From positions 186,001 through 250,000 of the forward strand of contig JAJFPB010000011.1 in NCBI GenBank assembly GCA_020881915.1: DNA of 64,000 nt. The letters are read 5' to 3'. Below the pieces are notes generated by a model. It had not been told where the DNA came from. It was given only the letters and a program-made list of their open reading frames with translations, and did no database searches. Source of the DNA: Paramyrothecium sp. XJ0827. Taxonomy: Eukaryota; Ascomycota; Sordariomycetes; Hypocreales; Stachybotryaceae. Both the position numbers and the translations under genes were made by a program. Shown here piece after piece: positions 21,480-30,921 of the stretch (the first letter of the stretch is position 1; every line of letters starts with the position of its first letter).

Positions 21480-23873
21480 CTAGCTAACTCTGTATTTCTG
21501 AGCAAATATTGCTTCTAGCTCCCCAACTTCATTGGAAAACCCGTGCCCACCCATGGTCATCTTTTTTACCTGTTTCCCCTGTCTACCCTTCCCCGCCCAT
21601 GCCCGCTTGTTCGGTATGATGGGCGCTAGTGGTTGGCGCTGCAGATCGAGCATCTCCGCCCGCTCAAAGTCAATTATCATGACACCAGTCTCCTCATTGA
21701 ACAGCATGTTCGCATCCCGCACATCTTTGTGGCAAACGCGCTGTCGATGGACAGCTCGCAGTGACTGAATGGCCAGTTCGCGTAGCTTGTCATTCGGGAA
21801 TCCCGCCGCCTCTGCTTCCGAGATGCTGGAGCCTCCCCATGATAGTAATGTCATGTATACCACATACACTCGGTGATCGTAGTAGTAGATTTTCTGCATC
21901 TGGCGAAGATCGATGGCCCCTAGAAATACTGGCACGTTTTTGCCCTGGGCAGGGAGAAGGCGTTTGTACACGTCCGCCTCGTGCTCAAGATCGGGGATAA
22001 AGGCTTGCACCGTGCCTTTACTGACGAAAGTGTAGCCGTATGCAAGCAACGTCACCTTGAACAGGACTCCGCGTGCGCCACCGTGCCCCAGCGGCATGAT
22101 GCCATCGTCAAGTGATTGTTTGAGCTGCTGATGAAGCATACTGAGCCACTGCGTGTGATCCACAGGATGGCAATCACCATCCCTTCGGTGAAGACCCACA
22201 TTTGGGCATGTTGGGTCCAGCTTTTGTCCCTTGACCAGGCCAAGCAGACATTTTTGCGTGCAGTAGGGACTGTCTCGCTGAGAAATCGCACCGGTTTCTG
22301 CCTCGGGCCCGGCTTCAGCATCATCCGCCCCTTTGCCTCCCCTTTGGCTTCCGCCTCCTCGCGGCCGTCGCGCGACGATCCGCTGGCTCCTTCGAGGTCC
22401 AGCATTCCCTGCACTTGGGGTCGGTGTTTCTGGTGGCTTTGAAGACGATTCATCATCATCTGACGACTCTGGGTGATTGTCTACCTTGGACAAGCTGTCA
22501 CCACACTGGGCTTGAGTGAAGAAGCGCCTCCTTAGGCGTTTGAAGATGGGTGACCGGTCGACGTTTTGATACGTTGTAGGCTCAGGAACAAACGAAGCGT
22601 CCGATGACGCAGTTCGTTCACTGTCGGGTATGGACCGCACCGTCGTTTCAAAGTCTTCCACCCAGGTATGCAGAGTCTGTGTTGCCCTCTGTCGTTCCTC
22701 TTGCCCACGCTCATTCCGTGTTTCTAGGACCAAGAGGGTGAAAGCCAAGTATTGACCCACGGCCGTGCAGAGATGCAACTGATCTGAGTGCGCCGCCGCC
22801 TCGGGGCCAGGCTCGGCCAGGTGGTAGTAGAGCGTGCCAGGATCATCCCAATCGATCGTGAGAAATACAATCGTCTCACCTGTGGTCAGAAGACTGTACT
22901 CAAGACCGCCCTCGATCATGTAGTGATACGTTTGTGTGATGGCAGACGCTGTCAACCTTTCTGCGAAGTATTGAAATCGAGCGGCTGGATCGACCGAAGT
23001 TGGGATTGTCTTCCGGTTGACAACCTCCTTGTAAATATCCATGGGACGGAGACCGAGACGAAGATGAGGAGCCGTCAACTTGTGAGGCGGCTTGTACTCG
23101 GAGATGTAGAGCATGGTGCGTCTTGATGATTGTGTATCGTCGGATCGGTAGATGCAGATTTGATCGGCGCGTAGCTGTTGGGGGTCGTGTCGCTGGTTGG
23201 GCGTTTGTGGCGGTGTTGACGGCGTTTCTCTACCCACCACTTCCTCGGCCACGTCACTAATCGCATGAGGATGGTTTTCAAAGATGATGCCGTTGCCGAT
23301 GTCGAAGGCGCTGGATGTCTCTGGGACATTCTTCAGCTGCTCGATAATATTCCGAACCGGGTCTTCCACGCTATTATGGAGGAAATATTCCAACGTCTTC
23401 TCGTCGGCAACCTTTCGTCTCGAAATCCTGTCTCCTAGCCCCACTAGAAAGTTTCTATTCTCGAAGACACGTGTTTCGACAGGGAAGGTACCGTTAAGAG
23501 TACCGAAGATGGTCCTTTGGTTGTCGAGGAAATCGGACCATGGTTGGATTTTGGTAGGGCACCACTTGTTTCGGGGATTCGTTATAGGGCCCTTGGATGT
23601 GAATCTCGAATCCATTTCGACAGAAAATCGGGAGAATACTGATGTATGGCAAGCGGTAATGTACTCGTCGAGGGTGGTTGGTCGTGTTTGTTGCTCGGAT
23701 AGTTCGGCTCGTTGCTGTTCTTTCTCGGCTCGTTCTCGTTCTACTTCTTTCTCTCGCTCTGCTTTCTCGGCTCGTTGTTGTTCTTTCTCGGCTCGTTGTC
23801 GCTCTTCCTCGACGCGTTGCTCCGCCTCTTGCAAGCGTCGCTCAAGCTCTGCCACCCTGTTTCCTTCCATCAT
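21480..23873 (-). CDS. Spok-like (spore-killer type) coiled-coil / nuclease / kinase protein
   Basis: 797 residues in one exon. Residues 1-62 are a Glu/Arg coiled coil built on AEKEQQRAEK-type repeats. A PD-(D/E)XK nuclease-like core spans about 160-390, with D237 (LRADQICIY), E259-x-K261 (YISEYKPPH) and Q314 (ITQTYHYM). Residues 455-535 are disordered and basic. A Cys/His cluster follows: C538, C542, C556, H562, C568. The kinase-like domain is about 590-797: glycine loop GHGGARG 596-602, K619, E632, the catalytic loop HKDVRDAN with D717 and N722, and IIDFERA with D735. This order matches the Spok family of Podospora and Fusarium, single-gene meiotic drivers in which the nuclease region is tied to killing and the kinase region to resistance. 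Activity here is untested; related fungal kinases with similar parts are the main alternative. Confidence 0.8.
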   Translation of the reverse strand: MMEGNRVAELERRLQEAEQRVEEERQRAEKEQQRAEKAEREKEVERERAEKEQQRAELSEQQTRPTTLDEYITACHTSVFSRFSVEMDSRFTSKGPITNPRNKWCPTKIQPWSDFLDNQRTIFGTLNGTFPVETRVFENRNFLVGLGDRISRRKVADEKTLEYFLHNSVEDPVRNIIEQLKNVPETSSAFDIGNGIIFENHPHAISDVAEEVVGRETPSTPPQTPNQRHDPQQLRADQICIYRSDDTQSSRRTMLYISEYKPPHKLTAPHLRLGLRPMDIYKEVVNRKTIPTSVDPAARFQYFAERLTASAITQTYHYMIEGGLEYSLLTTGETIVFLTIDWDDPGTLYYHLAEPGPEAAAHSDQLHLCTAVGQYLAFTLLVLETRNERGQEERQRATQTLHTWVEDFETTVRSIPDSERTASSDASFVPEPTTYQNVDRSPIFKRLRRRFFTQAQCGDSLSKVDNHPESSDDDESSSKPPETPTPSAGNAGPRRSQRIVARRPRGGGSQRGGKGADDAEAGPEAETGAISQRDSPYCTQKCLLGLVKGQKLDPTCPNVGLHRRDGDCHPVDHTQWLSMLHQQLKQSLDDGIMPLGHGGARGVLFKVTLLAYGYTFVSKGTVQAFIPDLEHEADVYKRLLPAQGKNVPVFLGAIDLRQMQKIYYYDHRVYVVYMTLLSWGGSSISEAEAAGFPNDKLRELAIQSLRAVHRQRVCHKDVRDANMLFNEETGVMIIDFERAEMLDLQRQPLAPIIPNKRAWAGKGRQGKQVKKMTMGGHGFSNEVGELEAIFAQKYRVS

Positions 23874-23980
23874 TAGGGTCGTAGGTGCCGAGCGTTGTGC
23901 GTATGCCAGGTAGGCATTGATTGATCAAGAGAATAGGAGCCTGTGGGGTGGATTGCTGTGAGACAAGTTATGGTCGCATT

Positions 23981-24275
23981 TTAGTGTTGTTCTGGCTTGC
24001 TGCTTACGAGGATGGTCGTTGCTCTGGAAACGATTGGGTTGGGATTGTGGAGACGGCCGCTTGGGAATGAAGTCACGCAGCGGCTTGCATACAACAGTTC
24101 GCCTTTTGGCACGATACCGTAGGCCGCATTGACCTTGCCATGTCCCTGGTTTCTGTTTGCTCGGAGAGTGTCAGGATGCTCTACCCCTAGCAACCGCTTA
24201 TTGGCCTCTACCGCTTGATTTTGGAGGTCTTCTCCCCTTTCACATCGGCCTCGGAAGAGCAAATGGACCCGGACG
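23981..24275 (-). pseudogene. kinesin-light-chain-type TPR repeat relic (NLR-like)
   Basis: The minus strand reads ERGEDLQNQAVEANKRLLGV followed by EHPDTLRANRN near 24240-24150. This is one tetratricopeptide unit of the type (LGxEHPDTL) repeated at the C-terminus of many fungal NACHT/NB-ARC receptors and kinesin-light-chain-like proteins. Only about one and a half units survive, and the frame then becomes unrelated. It is a remnant; the parent gene is not in the window. It sits about 110 bp upstream of the Spok-like start codon. Confidence 0.6.
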
Positions 24276-24550
24276 TGCTAGTCCCGTCTAGGCAACAATA
24301 CAGCTGTACACCTCCTCCACAGCAACAAACGTGATTGGCTCTTTTCGGTGCACTTCTCCTCGATCAGCAGATAATTTGCTCACCGGATAACAAGGTATTT
24401 TCATGTCGAGCCTAGATTCACTACGCGATGCCCACAGCCCGTAACACCATGGCATTGCGCAACAGGGCTGAGCCTTTGAGTTGTATTTGTAAATACCGGT
24501 TAGAAGCAACAGGAGACAGGTCCCTTCGGGCCCGCCTATGGCAGGCTATA

Positions 24551-24573
24551 GGGGTGACTGTTGCAAAACCCCC
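24551..24573 (+). repeat. left terminal inverted repeat
   Basis: 23 bp, matching the right end at 29707-29729 in inverted orientation with one mismatch at position 5 (T here, G there). Preceded by TA. Confidence 0.88.
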
Positions 24574-24808
24574 AGAATCACTGTAAAGGTGCTAAATTGG
24601 GTTAGCGGGTAGTCACTTGGCCCCGCAGTACATTGCACTTTGTACCTCAGCTTGAATTTCTTGAATTTTGGGCGCCGCACGGAAGATGTTGTCATAGCCG
24701 CGAATCCGCACCGAACCAGCAGAGTGCATTTCAATTCCTTCAAAGCAAGATGTGGTATCATGCGGTAGTCGGGTTCGAAACCGACACCGCCCAATTTCCT
24801 TTATCTTC

Positions 24809-25671
24809 CTAGTCATCCTCTTCCTCCTCCTCATCCCCCTTCCCCTCGTCCAGTTGATTGAGCTGCTGGATAGGGAGTCAGTACTCGAAGTTGTATCTAA
24901 TGAGGCTATACTCACAATCCAGAGCTGAGCAGCCCCAGCGATGGTCTCCAGCGCTATAAGCTTTCTCTCCTCAAAGCTCCTCTCAGCTACTTCGCCAAAT
25001 GAATCCAAGGCAGGAGCTGATCGTGGAGTAGGAGGAGGGACTGCACCACTGCCGCAAGCTCGTAATTGTTGAGCTGCCCGCTGTGCGGCAGCACGCCAGA
25101 CCTCGCTCGGTTCTTCATCGGCGTCGCTGAGCTGCCGGTTCAGGTCCCAAAAGGCACGTACAGCAGCACGAGCTTCAACGGGAACCTAGAGATGTAGCGG
25201 GGTAAGTGGCTAGTTAGCTGGCAGAGAGCAGATATGTCTCACCGGTCGACATGTGTGGCCGTTCTTTGCGCAGTCCCAGCAGGCAGCACCAGTATCTAAT
25301 CAATGTATGTCAGCGTACTAAGCATAAGACCAGGGACAATCAATCATACTGTCTTGAGAGGCGCATTCATGGCCGGGAGCCTTGCTAGCGCGGGCGACGC
25401 ACTGCCGGCATGGGAAATGACGGACTGAGCCGCGGGGAGGGACCTTCTTCGACTGCTTCTTCTTCTGCTCGGATGGGCAAGTTAGCATCCGTAGCTTCAT
25501 ATGAGGTCTTGCTGATCGTACGTTAATCTTGGCCGCGGGTTTGCGGACGCTCGGTTGGATCAATCTTCTCCTCTTCACCTCAGCGTTCTGGACGAGACAG
25601 TCCTTATCCGCGCCAGGAGTCTCGCTAACGATGTTGAGATCGACCGTGGGCATGACGCTGCTGTTGACCAT
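24809..25671 (-). CDS. transposon accessory gene: Cys-cluster protein, five exons
   Basis: A minus-strand gene assembled from consistent fungal introns, for example GTACGATC...GCTAACTTGCC...AG near 25525-25465, and GTATGATT...GATTAG, GTGAGACA...CTCTAG and GTGAGTAT...CCAG further on. The product is about 225 residues. It has a Lys-rich N-terminal part, then PCRQCVARASKAPGHECASQ (C-x2-C-x11-C) and CWDCAKNGHTC (C-x2-C-x6-C), an alpha-helical middle (EVWRAAAQRAAQQL ... FEERKLIALETIAGAAQLWI) and an acidic Asp/Glu tail ending at 24809. The paired Cys triplets suggest zinc binding, perhaps DNA or protein contact; no known family is assigned. ATG at 25671 is the first in frame after an upstream stop. 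It runs divergently from the transposase, so the two may share a promoter region at 25672-25944. Confidence 0.65.
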
Positions 25672-25944
25672 GAGCTTTTCCACGGACGAGATGGTTTAAA
25701 TGGGAAGGTGGAACGACGGTTGGAAGGGATCTAGGGTTCTGTAAATATTGGTCTTACCCCTGGCTTGGTCGGGTTCTACCAATGAGTAAGGTGAGGCTAA
25801 GCCACTCCGGCCGAGTCACCGCCGCGGGCTAGTTGCCATGCCGCTGCGAACTAGTGCGTTTGGCCACCCTGCACCGCCCACCTTTTCCAGTTTTCAGAAC
25901 CCAGAATGTTGTCCACCTCCTTTTGTGACTTCCCCAGTTCCGAA

Positions 25945-27672
25945 ATGGCACGTCCTCGCAACTCAATTGATCAATACCGCGACTACGTCACCCATCTCTA
26001 CCTCAACGGTATTTCGCGACGCAGGATTCAGTATAAGCTTCGGAAGCACCATCATGTCATCGTCAATCTCAGCACAATCTCTCGCCGAATCGCGAGTTGG
26101 GATCTCCCACGCCAGCAAACCCGAACCCAAGAAAGTCCTGAACTAATAGAGGCTATCCGCGACCTGATATATCGCGTTGGGCTCAGTGAAAAGCAGACAT
26201 TGAGCGTCCTACAGAGACAGGGCTGGTCGATCACCAAAGAAGGTCTGAAGCGAATCAGGCTTCACCCAGACCGCCGCTGGATACGCAGGGTCAACAGTGA
26301 CGAAGAGCGTCTTGCGTTGCTGGAGAAGACAGAGCAAGTCATCATCGAGATGACACAACGATCCAACGCCATTTCCGGATATGGCAAAAGCCTTCTTCAG
26401 CCTTACCTTCGTCAGCAAAAACAGCTCTGGGTACCAAGAGATCCTCTCTTTGCGATGTACAAAATCATGTTCCCGAACGAGATCGAGATCCGGAAAAGGA
26501 TGTTTCGGCGGAAAAAGGGGCAATTCCTTGTGCCGGGACCAAACTATCAGTGGTGCATTGACGGTCATGACAAGCTGAAGGCATATGGATTTGAGATATA
26601 CGCCGCAATCGACGCCTACTCGCGCAACATCATCTGGTTCTATGTTGGCCACTCCGCTACAACGGCTTTGAGCGTCCTGAAACAGTACTTAACCGCGTGT
26701 GACGCCTATGGCTTCCGGCCATGGTACCTGCAGGCAGACAAAGGCAGCGAAACTCCGCTTATCGCAGCAGCCCATTGGAACTTTGCTTTGGCCGCAGATG
26801 GGCGAGTGGAGTGGAATGAACAAGTCTTCCAGCAAGGGAAGCGCCTGAAGGATTCCTACAAGGCGGCACCAAGCACAAAGAATGTCAAGATTGAAAAATG
26901 GTGGGAGAGCATGCTTCATGTCTCCTCCCGGCAGTGGGTAGACTACTTCGGTGAACTCGCCCGGGACGGGGACTTTGACGGTGATATGTTGGAAGATCAG
27001 ATTGCCATATACGCCGTCTTTGAAGATATATTGCGCCAAGAGCTCTTCGACTTTGTGGAGACGTGGAATCTCCATCGGATTCGCCTTCAGAAGAATCGTC
27101 CGCACGTAGTTCACGGCCAGCCCTGGGTGAACTACCACTATCCCGACCCAGACAAGGCATGCAACTGGGGCATCCCTATTGACCGCTGCGTTCTCAACGA
27201 AATGCAGCGACCATTGGCTGATACCGATATCAACACATGTTTAGAACCAGAGACGAAAGATTGGTGCCGCCAAGTTCTCGTTGAAATGGGCTACGATAAC
27301 GCAGTCCTTGGGACTCGCCAGGAGTCGGACAAGTTGCGGCCTTTCAAGCGTTTCTACATTGGCCTCCGAGATAGAATCATTCAACATATCGAAAGTGGCC
27401 GACAGCCTGCACTTGCATATCGTAAAGCGCCAACGGGGGGCGTTGCTGAATATGTAAGCCATGTCGTCCCTTTTCGATTCGTCCAATCTGACCGAATCTA
27501 GAAAGCATTATATGAGCGAGCAAATCAAGCCCACCAAGATGAGCTTGGAGATGGGGAACCAGCAGAGCAACCACTTATTGAATTAGGATATGAGGACGAA
27601 GAAGGAAACGACCTGGAGGGAATAAGTGTTGACGGGGAGGATAGCGACGGCTTAAATGGGGAACCCGACTAG
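25945..27672 (+). pseudogene. integrase-like DDE transposase with one internal stop
   Basis: Numbering from 25906, the protein has an N-terminal HTH (ARPRNSIDQYRDYVTHLYLN, with ISRRRIQYKLRK) and a second DNA-binding region around residues 80-130. The integrase-like core follows: D219 in YQWCIDGHDKLKAYGFEIY, D278 in WYLQADKGSETPL, E330 in KIEKWWESM. WCIDGHDKL, IDAYSR and RxWxxYF are conserved in fungal and animal 'integrase core domain' proteins. An in-frame TAG at 27499-27501 interrupts QSDRI/KALYERANQAHQDEL; 56 further codons of very acidic sequence run to a second TAG at 27670-27672, so the first stop looks like a single C-to-T change of CAG. The core is complete before it, so partial activity is conceivable. 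The likely start is ATG 25945. Confidence 0.78.
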
Positions 27673-27868
27673 TCAATTCGCACTTTTCTTATATCGGACA
27701 ACAAATGTTGCAGGAACCTTCGTTCCTTTGAAGCGTGTGGAGTGTGCTGGCGGAAGCGCCCCGGCAATATCAGTGCCGGACAGTTGAGTTTGATCACCCT
27801 CTATGCTTTGAGGAAGGCACTCCAGAGTTACCTGTTAGTGTCAGCACTTGACTCGGGAAGGAGATCAT

Positions 27869-29224
27869 TTAGTCTCTTACGAACTCCGGGACCACAGCTT
27901 GCTCACCATCTTTTTCGTCTGCTTCGTCTCCGTCATCTACCATATATTCGCTCCCCTTATGGCCAAGGCTGCTGTCAAACATTTGATCATGAAGCGGATC
28001 TTCCACTTCGCAAAGATCTACCACATCTTCATGCACAACTATCTCGTCAGCAATGCTTTCAAGCTCGTCGTCTGTCAGGCTCTGGCAGGAGGCAGTTGGG
28101 ACGGGTTCTTCCGGCTTCATCTTGATGTGTACCTCCTGCTTAACCTGATCCGTGTTTCCAGTGCTACCCTCTTTCTTGACATGTTCCTCCTGCTTGATGC
28201 GCTTTTCGCGTTTTAGGGCAGGGCTTGTGTCTTCTTGCTTGACCTTCCGTTTCTTTTCTTCCTTGACTGGCGTTGAGTATTCATCCGGCCTCAACGGTGT
28301 AATTGGTTCCTGTTTGTCGACTACATCGGTGGATGTAAGGACGACTAGCACTTTCAACTGTCCTGCCTGATTGTTACCGAAGTGCCCCGAGGCGAGCATA
28401 CTCGATGGAGTCGTGTACTTGTCGGTGTTGGGAACGGTGACGATCTTTTTGCCAGAGAAACTCGACGCGTAAGAAAGACTCCAGAGGTCTCTGTTTGTAA
28501 GTTCGATTGTAGGTGGGAGCGGGCGGAGATGGTCGAACAAGATCGCGGTAAATGAGGGCCAAGTCAGTAAGTCCACCGAGGAAAACTTGATCACTGTATC
28601 TTTCAGAGGCAGCACCGTCTCTGGAACCTCAACTGCAAGCCCGTTGAAGTACTTGGTCTCCAGGCTCACAAGCAGGAGACTTATATGTACCCACTGGTAT
28701 CCCGTCCGGTGCCTCGTAGGCTTTCTGGTGTTCGCCTTTGAATTCTGAATGGCCCGGCTGGCCGCGGATGCCACGGTCGTAAATTGGGGACTGCCTGAAA
28801 ACTCAGGAGGAGGAATGCGTGCCCGTGTATTCATCGCGTCGAGAGCAAACGCCTCGATAGGGAGCTGTTGAGCTGTGCGCCCAACAACAATAGAAGATAC
28901 AGGCTTCGGTCTGTCACGCAGCAACTGGCTTGCTGGACTGACTGGTCGTGGTGGCGGAGAGTCTTCAACCTCGACCACCTCATCGTACGGTCCCGGGAGT
29001 GCTGGAGTCTTAGACCTGGCACGATTCTGGGGCCGAAAGGGGTTGGCCAAGCCGCAACGGCCGCAATAGTTCGCGCCAACATATGTGGTGGTGAAGAGTT
29101 CATCGTGCTTCTTTCCGGCTTGGACGCAGTAGACATGCTCGGGGGGGATCTTGAGAGGGCCCATTTCGATAGAAGAGAGGAGGTGAAAGTTGGAAAAGGA
29201 GAAAAGGGGAGGAACGGTTTCCAC
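27869..29224 (-). CDS. transposon accessory protein rich in SUMO-site motifs
   Basis: 451 residues, single frame; an alternative start is M21 (29164). The N-terminus has CVQAGKK and YCGRCGLANPF (C33, C54, C57), possibly a partial zinc site. Residues 170-300 are a folded-looking region of hydrophobic strands. Residues 319-372 hold a dense run of the SUMO acceptor consensus (hydrophobic-K-x-E): VKEE, VKQE, LKRE, IKQE, VKKE, VKQE, MKPE. Two SUMO-interaction-like motifs next to acidic residues occur at 82-88 (EVVEVED) and 400-408 (DVVDLCEVE), and the tail is acidic. No known family is recognised. Its place inside the terminal repeats, convergent with the transposase, makes it part of the element. 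Modification by SUMO is inferred, not shown. Confidence 0.68.
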   Translation of the reverse strand: METVPPLFSFSNFHLLSSIEMGPLKIPPEHVYCVQAGKKHDELFTTTYVGANYCGRCGLANPFRPQNRARSKTPALPGPYDEVVEVEDSPPPRPVSPASQLLRDRPKPVSSIVVGRTAQQLPIEAFALDAMNTRARIPPPEFSGSPQFTTVASAASRAIQNSKANTRKPTRHRTGYQWVHISLLLVSLETKYFNGLAVEVPETVLPLKDTVIKFSSVDLLTWPSFTAILFDHLRPLPPTIELTNRDLWSLSYASSFSGKKIVTVPNTDKYTTPSSMLASGHFGNNQAGQLKVLVVLTSTDVVDKQEPITPLRPDEYSTPVKEEKKRKVKQEDTSPALKREKRIKQEEHVKKEGSTGNTDQVKQEVHIKMKPEEPVPTASCQSLTDDELESIADEIVVHEDVVDLCEVEDPLHDQMFDSSLGHKGSEYMVDDGDEADEKDGEQAVVPEFVRD

Positions 29225-29706
29225 TGAGGTTTTAATTTAACAGGAACAGTAATATCGCCCTTCTCTATGGTGAATGAAGTCGCTAAGCTCATTTGAGCAG
29301 GAGGTTGCTGCGCTAGTCCGCTGCTGACTAGTAGCGGGATTACTGCGTCAACCACCATGGGCTCACCAAGCTGCTTTCATCGTTCATCGCGAATAGAAGA
29401 AGAATGGCAGGCAGACTTTCGCGATGTCTGAAATAGGTGAGTTGCAATCGTGAAATGCAAATCAAAATTTGGGTAGTGAGTTTGTTTAGGGAAAATCGAC
29501 TCAGATTGTGTCCTGGATAGCGTGTTGTAAGCATCTGTTTCATAACGATCATTCACAATTCACCCGATGTGGTGGTGACTGGGAAGTTTCAACTACCCGA
29601 AGGCTCCCGCGCGAGCCCGCTGCTAGTCCGCGGTACGTTTTCCAGGCCATCCGAAAGTACCCAGATGACTAAGAAGTAGGGTCCCTAAACCCAAATGGAA
29701 ACGACC

Positions 29707-29729
29707 GGGGGTTTTGCAACAGTCCCCCC
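29707..29729 (-). repeat. right terminal inverted repeat
   Basis: Inverted partner of 24551-24573, 22 of 23 positions identical, followed by TA. Confidence 0.88.
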
Positions 29730-29831
29730 TATCGCCCACCGTACCCGCCAATGCCTTTCGGAACGAACTTTTCGGATTGTCCGATTCACTTCGATCCTGT
29801 GGCTAGGTATACAGTACGGTTTGGACGGTAT

Positions 29832-29882
29832 GCGAGCCGCACAAACAAGCGAGCCGCCCAAACAAGCGAGCCGCCCAAAAAT
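29832..29882. repeat. 17-bp tandem repeat x 3
   Basis: Three units of GCGAGCCGC(A/C)CAAACAA in a row, the last slightly diverged. It sits between the transposon right end and the pogo relic, in the likely 3' flank of the latter. Confidence 0.8.
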
Positions 29883-29941
29883 CTCAACCCTCAAGACCGG
29901 AACTTCAATAAAAACACAACAGACCATCTGATCATTTAGAA

Positions 29942-30921
29942 CTAATCGCTACACTCATCTCCAGAAGCTGGAATATCTGCCTTACATGTTCTTGCATTAT
30001 ACCCGGGCTTGCTGCATACACCACAGCGCCTTTCCCTCGGTTGCGCTGACCTTCCTTGACCACCTCTCCTCGATGATTCGGCCGCTATCTGCATATTCAC
30101 ATCCGTTTGATCAATTGATGCTTGGCCTTCCTCTACAGTCATTGTCCCTCCATTGCGTAGGCATTTCTTCTTTTCTCTGCGGCGCCGGCTTAGTATCTCA
30201 TTTGCCTCTCGAAGATCCCGGACCTCAGCCTCTAGTAAAGCCATCTTATGCTGATTTGCAAGTAAACTCTTGTTAAATGAATTCAAAGCATCAATTATTG
30301 ATGCTGGGGAGCTGCTTTTATGTCTTCTGATTCGTCTTTTAAGATATTCTGATTGAGATTGAGTTTCCCTAACTGTCTTTGGGGTTCTCGAGGTCCAAGG
30401 GGCAGGAAGCTGTGGCTCATCGATAGCAGGCGTTGGAGTTCGTAGAATATCAAGCTTTGAGATCACACGGTCTGCATCCAAAGGAGTAAGTCCGGCGCCC
30501 TTAAAACCTCCCTGAATATTCGATTTGGTTAAGCTGGCTTGGTGTGCGGCGTAGAAGGCAGGAAAGAACTCGGTCTTGGAAATGTGTGTTATAGAGCATT
30601 TGATCAAATGCTCTATTTCTCGACCATAAGCCTTCTTGAGCGGCCCAAAGCAGCCCACATCAAGAGGTTGAAGTAGATGAGATGAATGAGGCGGCATACA
30701 GAGTGTAATAATCTTGTTGTCCTTGCAGAAATCCTCAAAAGCCACCGAGTGGTGGCTTTCATGCCCGTCAAGGATCAGAAGACGATAGGCACCATTTGAT
30801 CTTTTGAATGTATGCCGATTGAAGTGTTTTAGCCACTCGAGGCCCGTCTCGTTATCGGTCCAGCCATTTTTAGTGGTTGCAATAGCCCAATCGGCCGGGA
30901 GGTTGCTTTCGCGATACCAGC
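29942..30921 (-). pseudogene. pogo-type transposase relic B, C-terminal half
   Basis: About 325 residues. It starts in the catalytic domain (SWYRESNLPADW, NGWTDNETGLEWL), has the second catalytic Asp in LLILDGHESHH, and the third in HLLQPLDVGCFGPLKKAYG. A coiled-coil-like helix follows (MALLEAEVRDLREANEIL), then a terminal zinc-knuckle-like CGVCSKPGYNARTCK. The HTH part and first catalytic Asp are missing: the frame stops at 30922, exactly where pogo element A begins. The far side of A (39762 onward) does not continue this gene, so B was already truncated or its other half was lost later. Confidence 0.8.

Larger units (their letters stand above)
24551..29729. mobile_element. 5.2-kb DNA transposon with integrase-like transposase and two accessory genes
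   Basis: The ends are 23-bp inverted repeats with one mismatch: left GGGG(T)GACTGTTGC then AAAACCCCC at 24551-24573, right the complement of GGGG(G)GACTGTTGC then AAAACCCCC at 29707-29729. TA lies immediately outside both ends (24549-24550 and 29730-29731), consistent with a TA target duplication. Inside are a transposase on the plus strand and two genes on the minus strand, one at each side. The repeat is itself partly palindromic (GGGG...CCCC). The superfamily cannot be named with certainty; the catalytic core resembles the integrase (rve) fold rather than pogo or hAT. Confidence 0.85.

Noticed and set aside
22788..23913. Plus-strand frames of 112 and 209 codons opposite the Spok-like gene
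   Set aside because: They are antisense shadows of a strongly supported minus-strand coding region; composition mirrors the coiled coil.
27742..28216. Plus-strand frames of about 120 codons
   Set aside because: They lie opposite the conserved acidic tail of the 451-residue accessory protein and have no domain.
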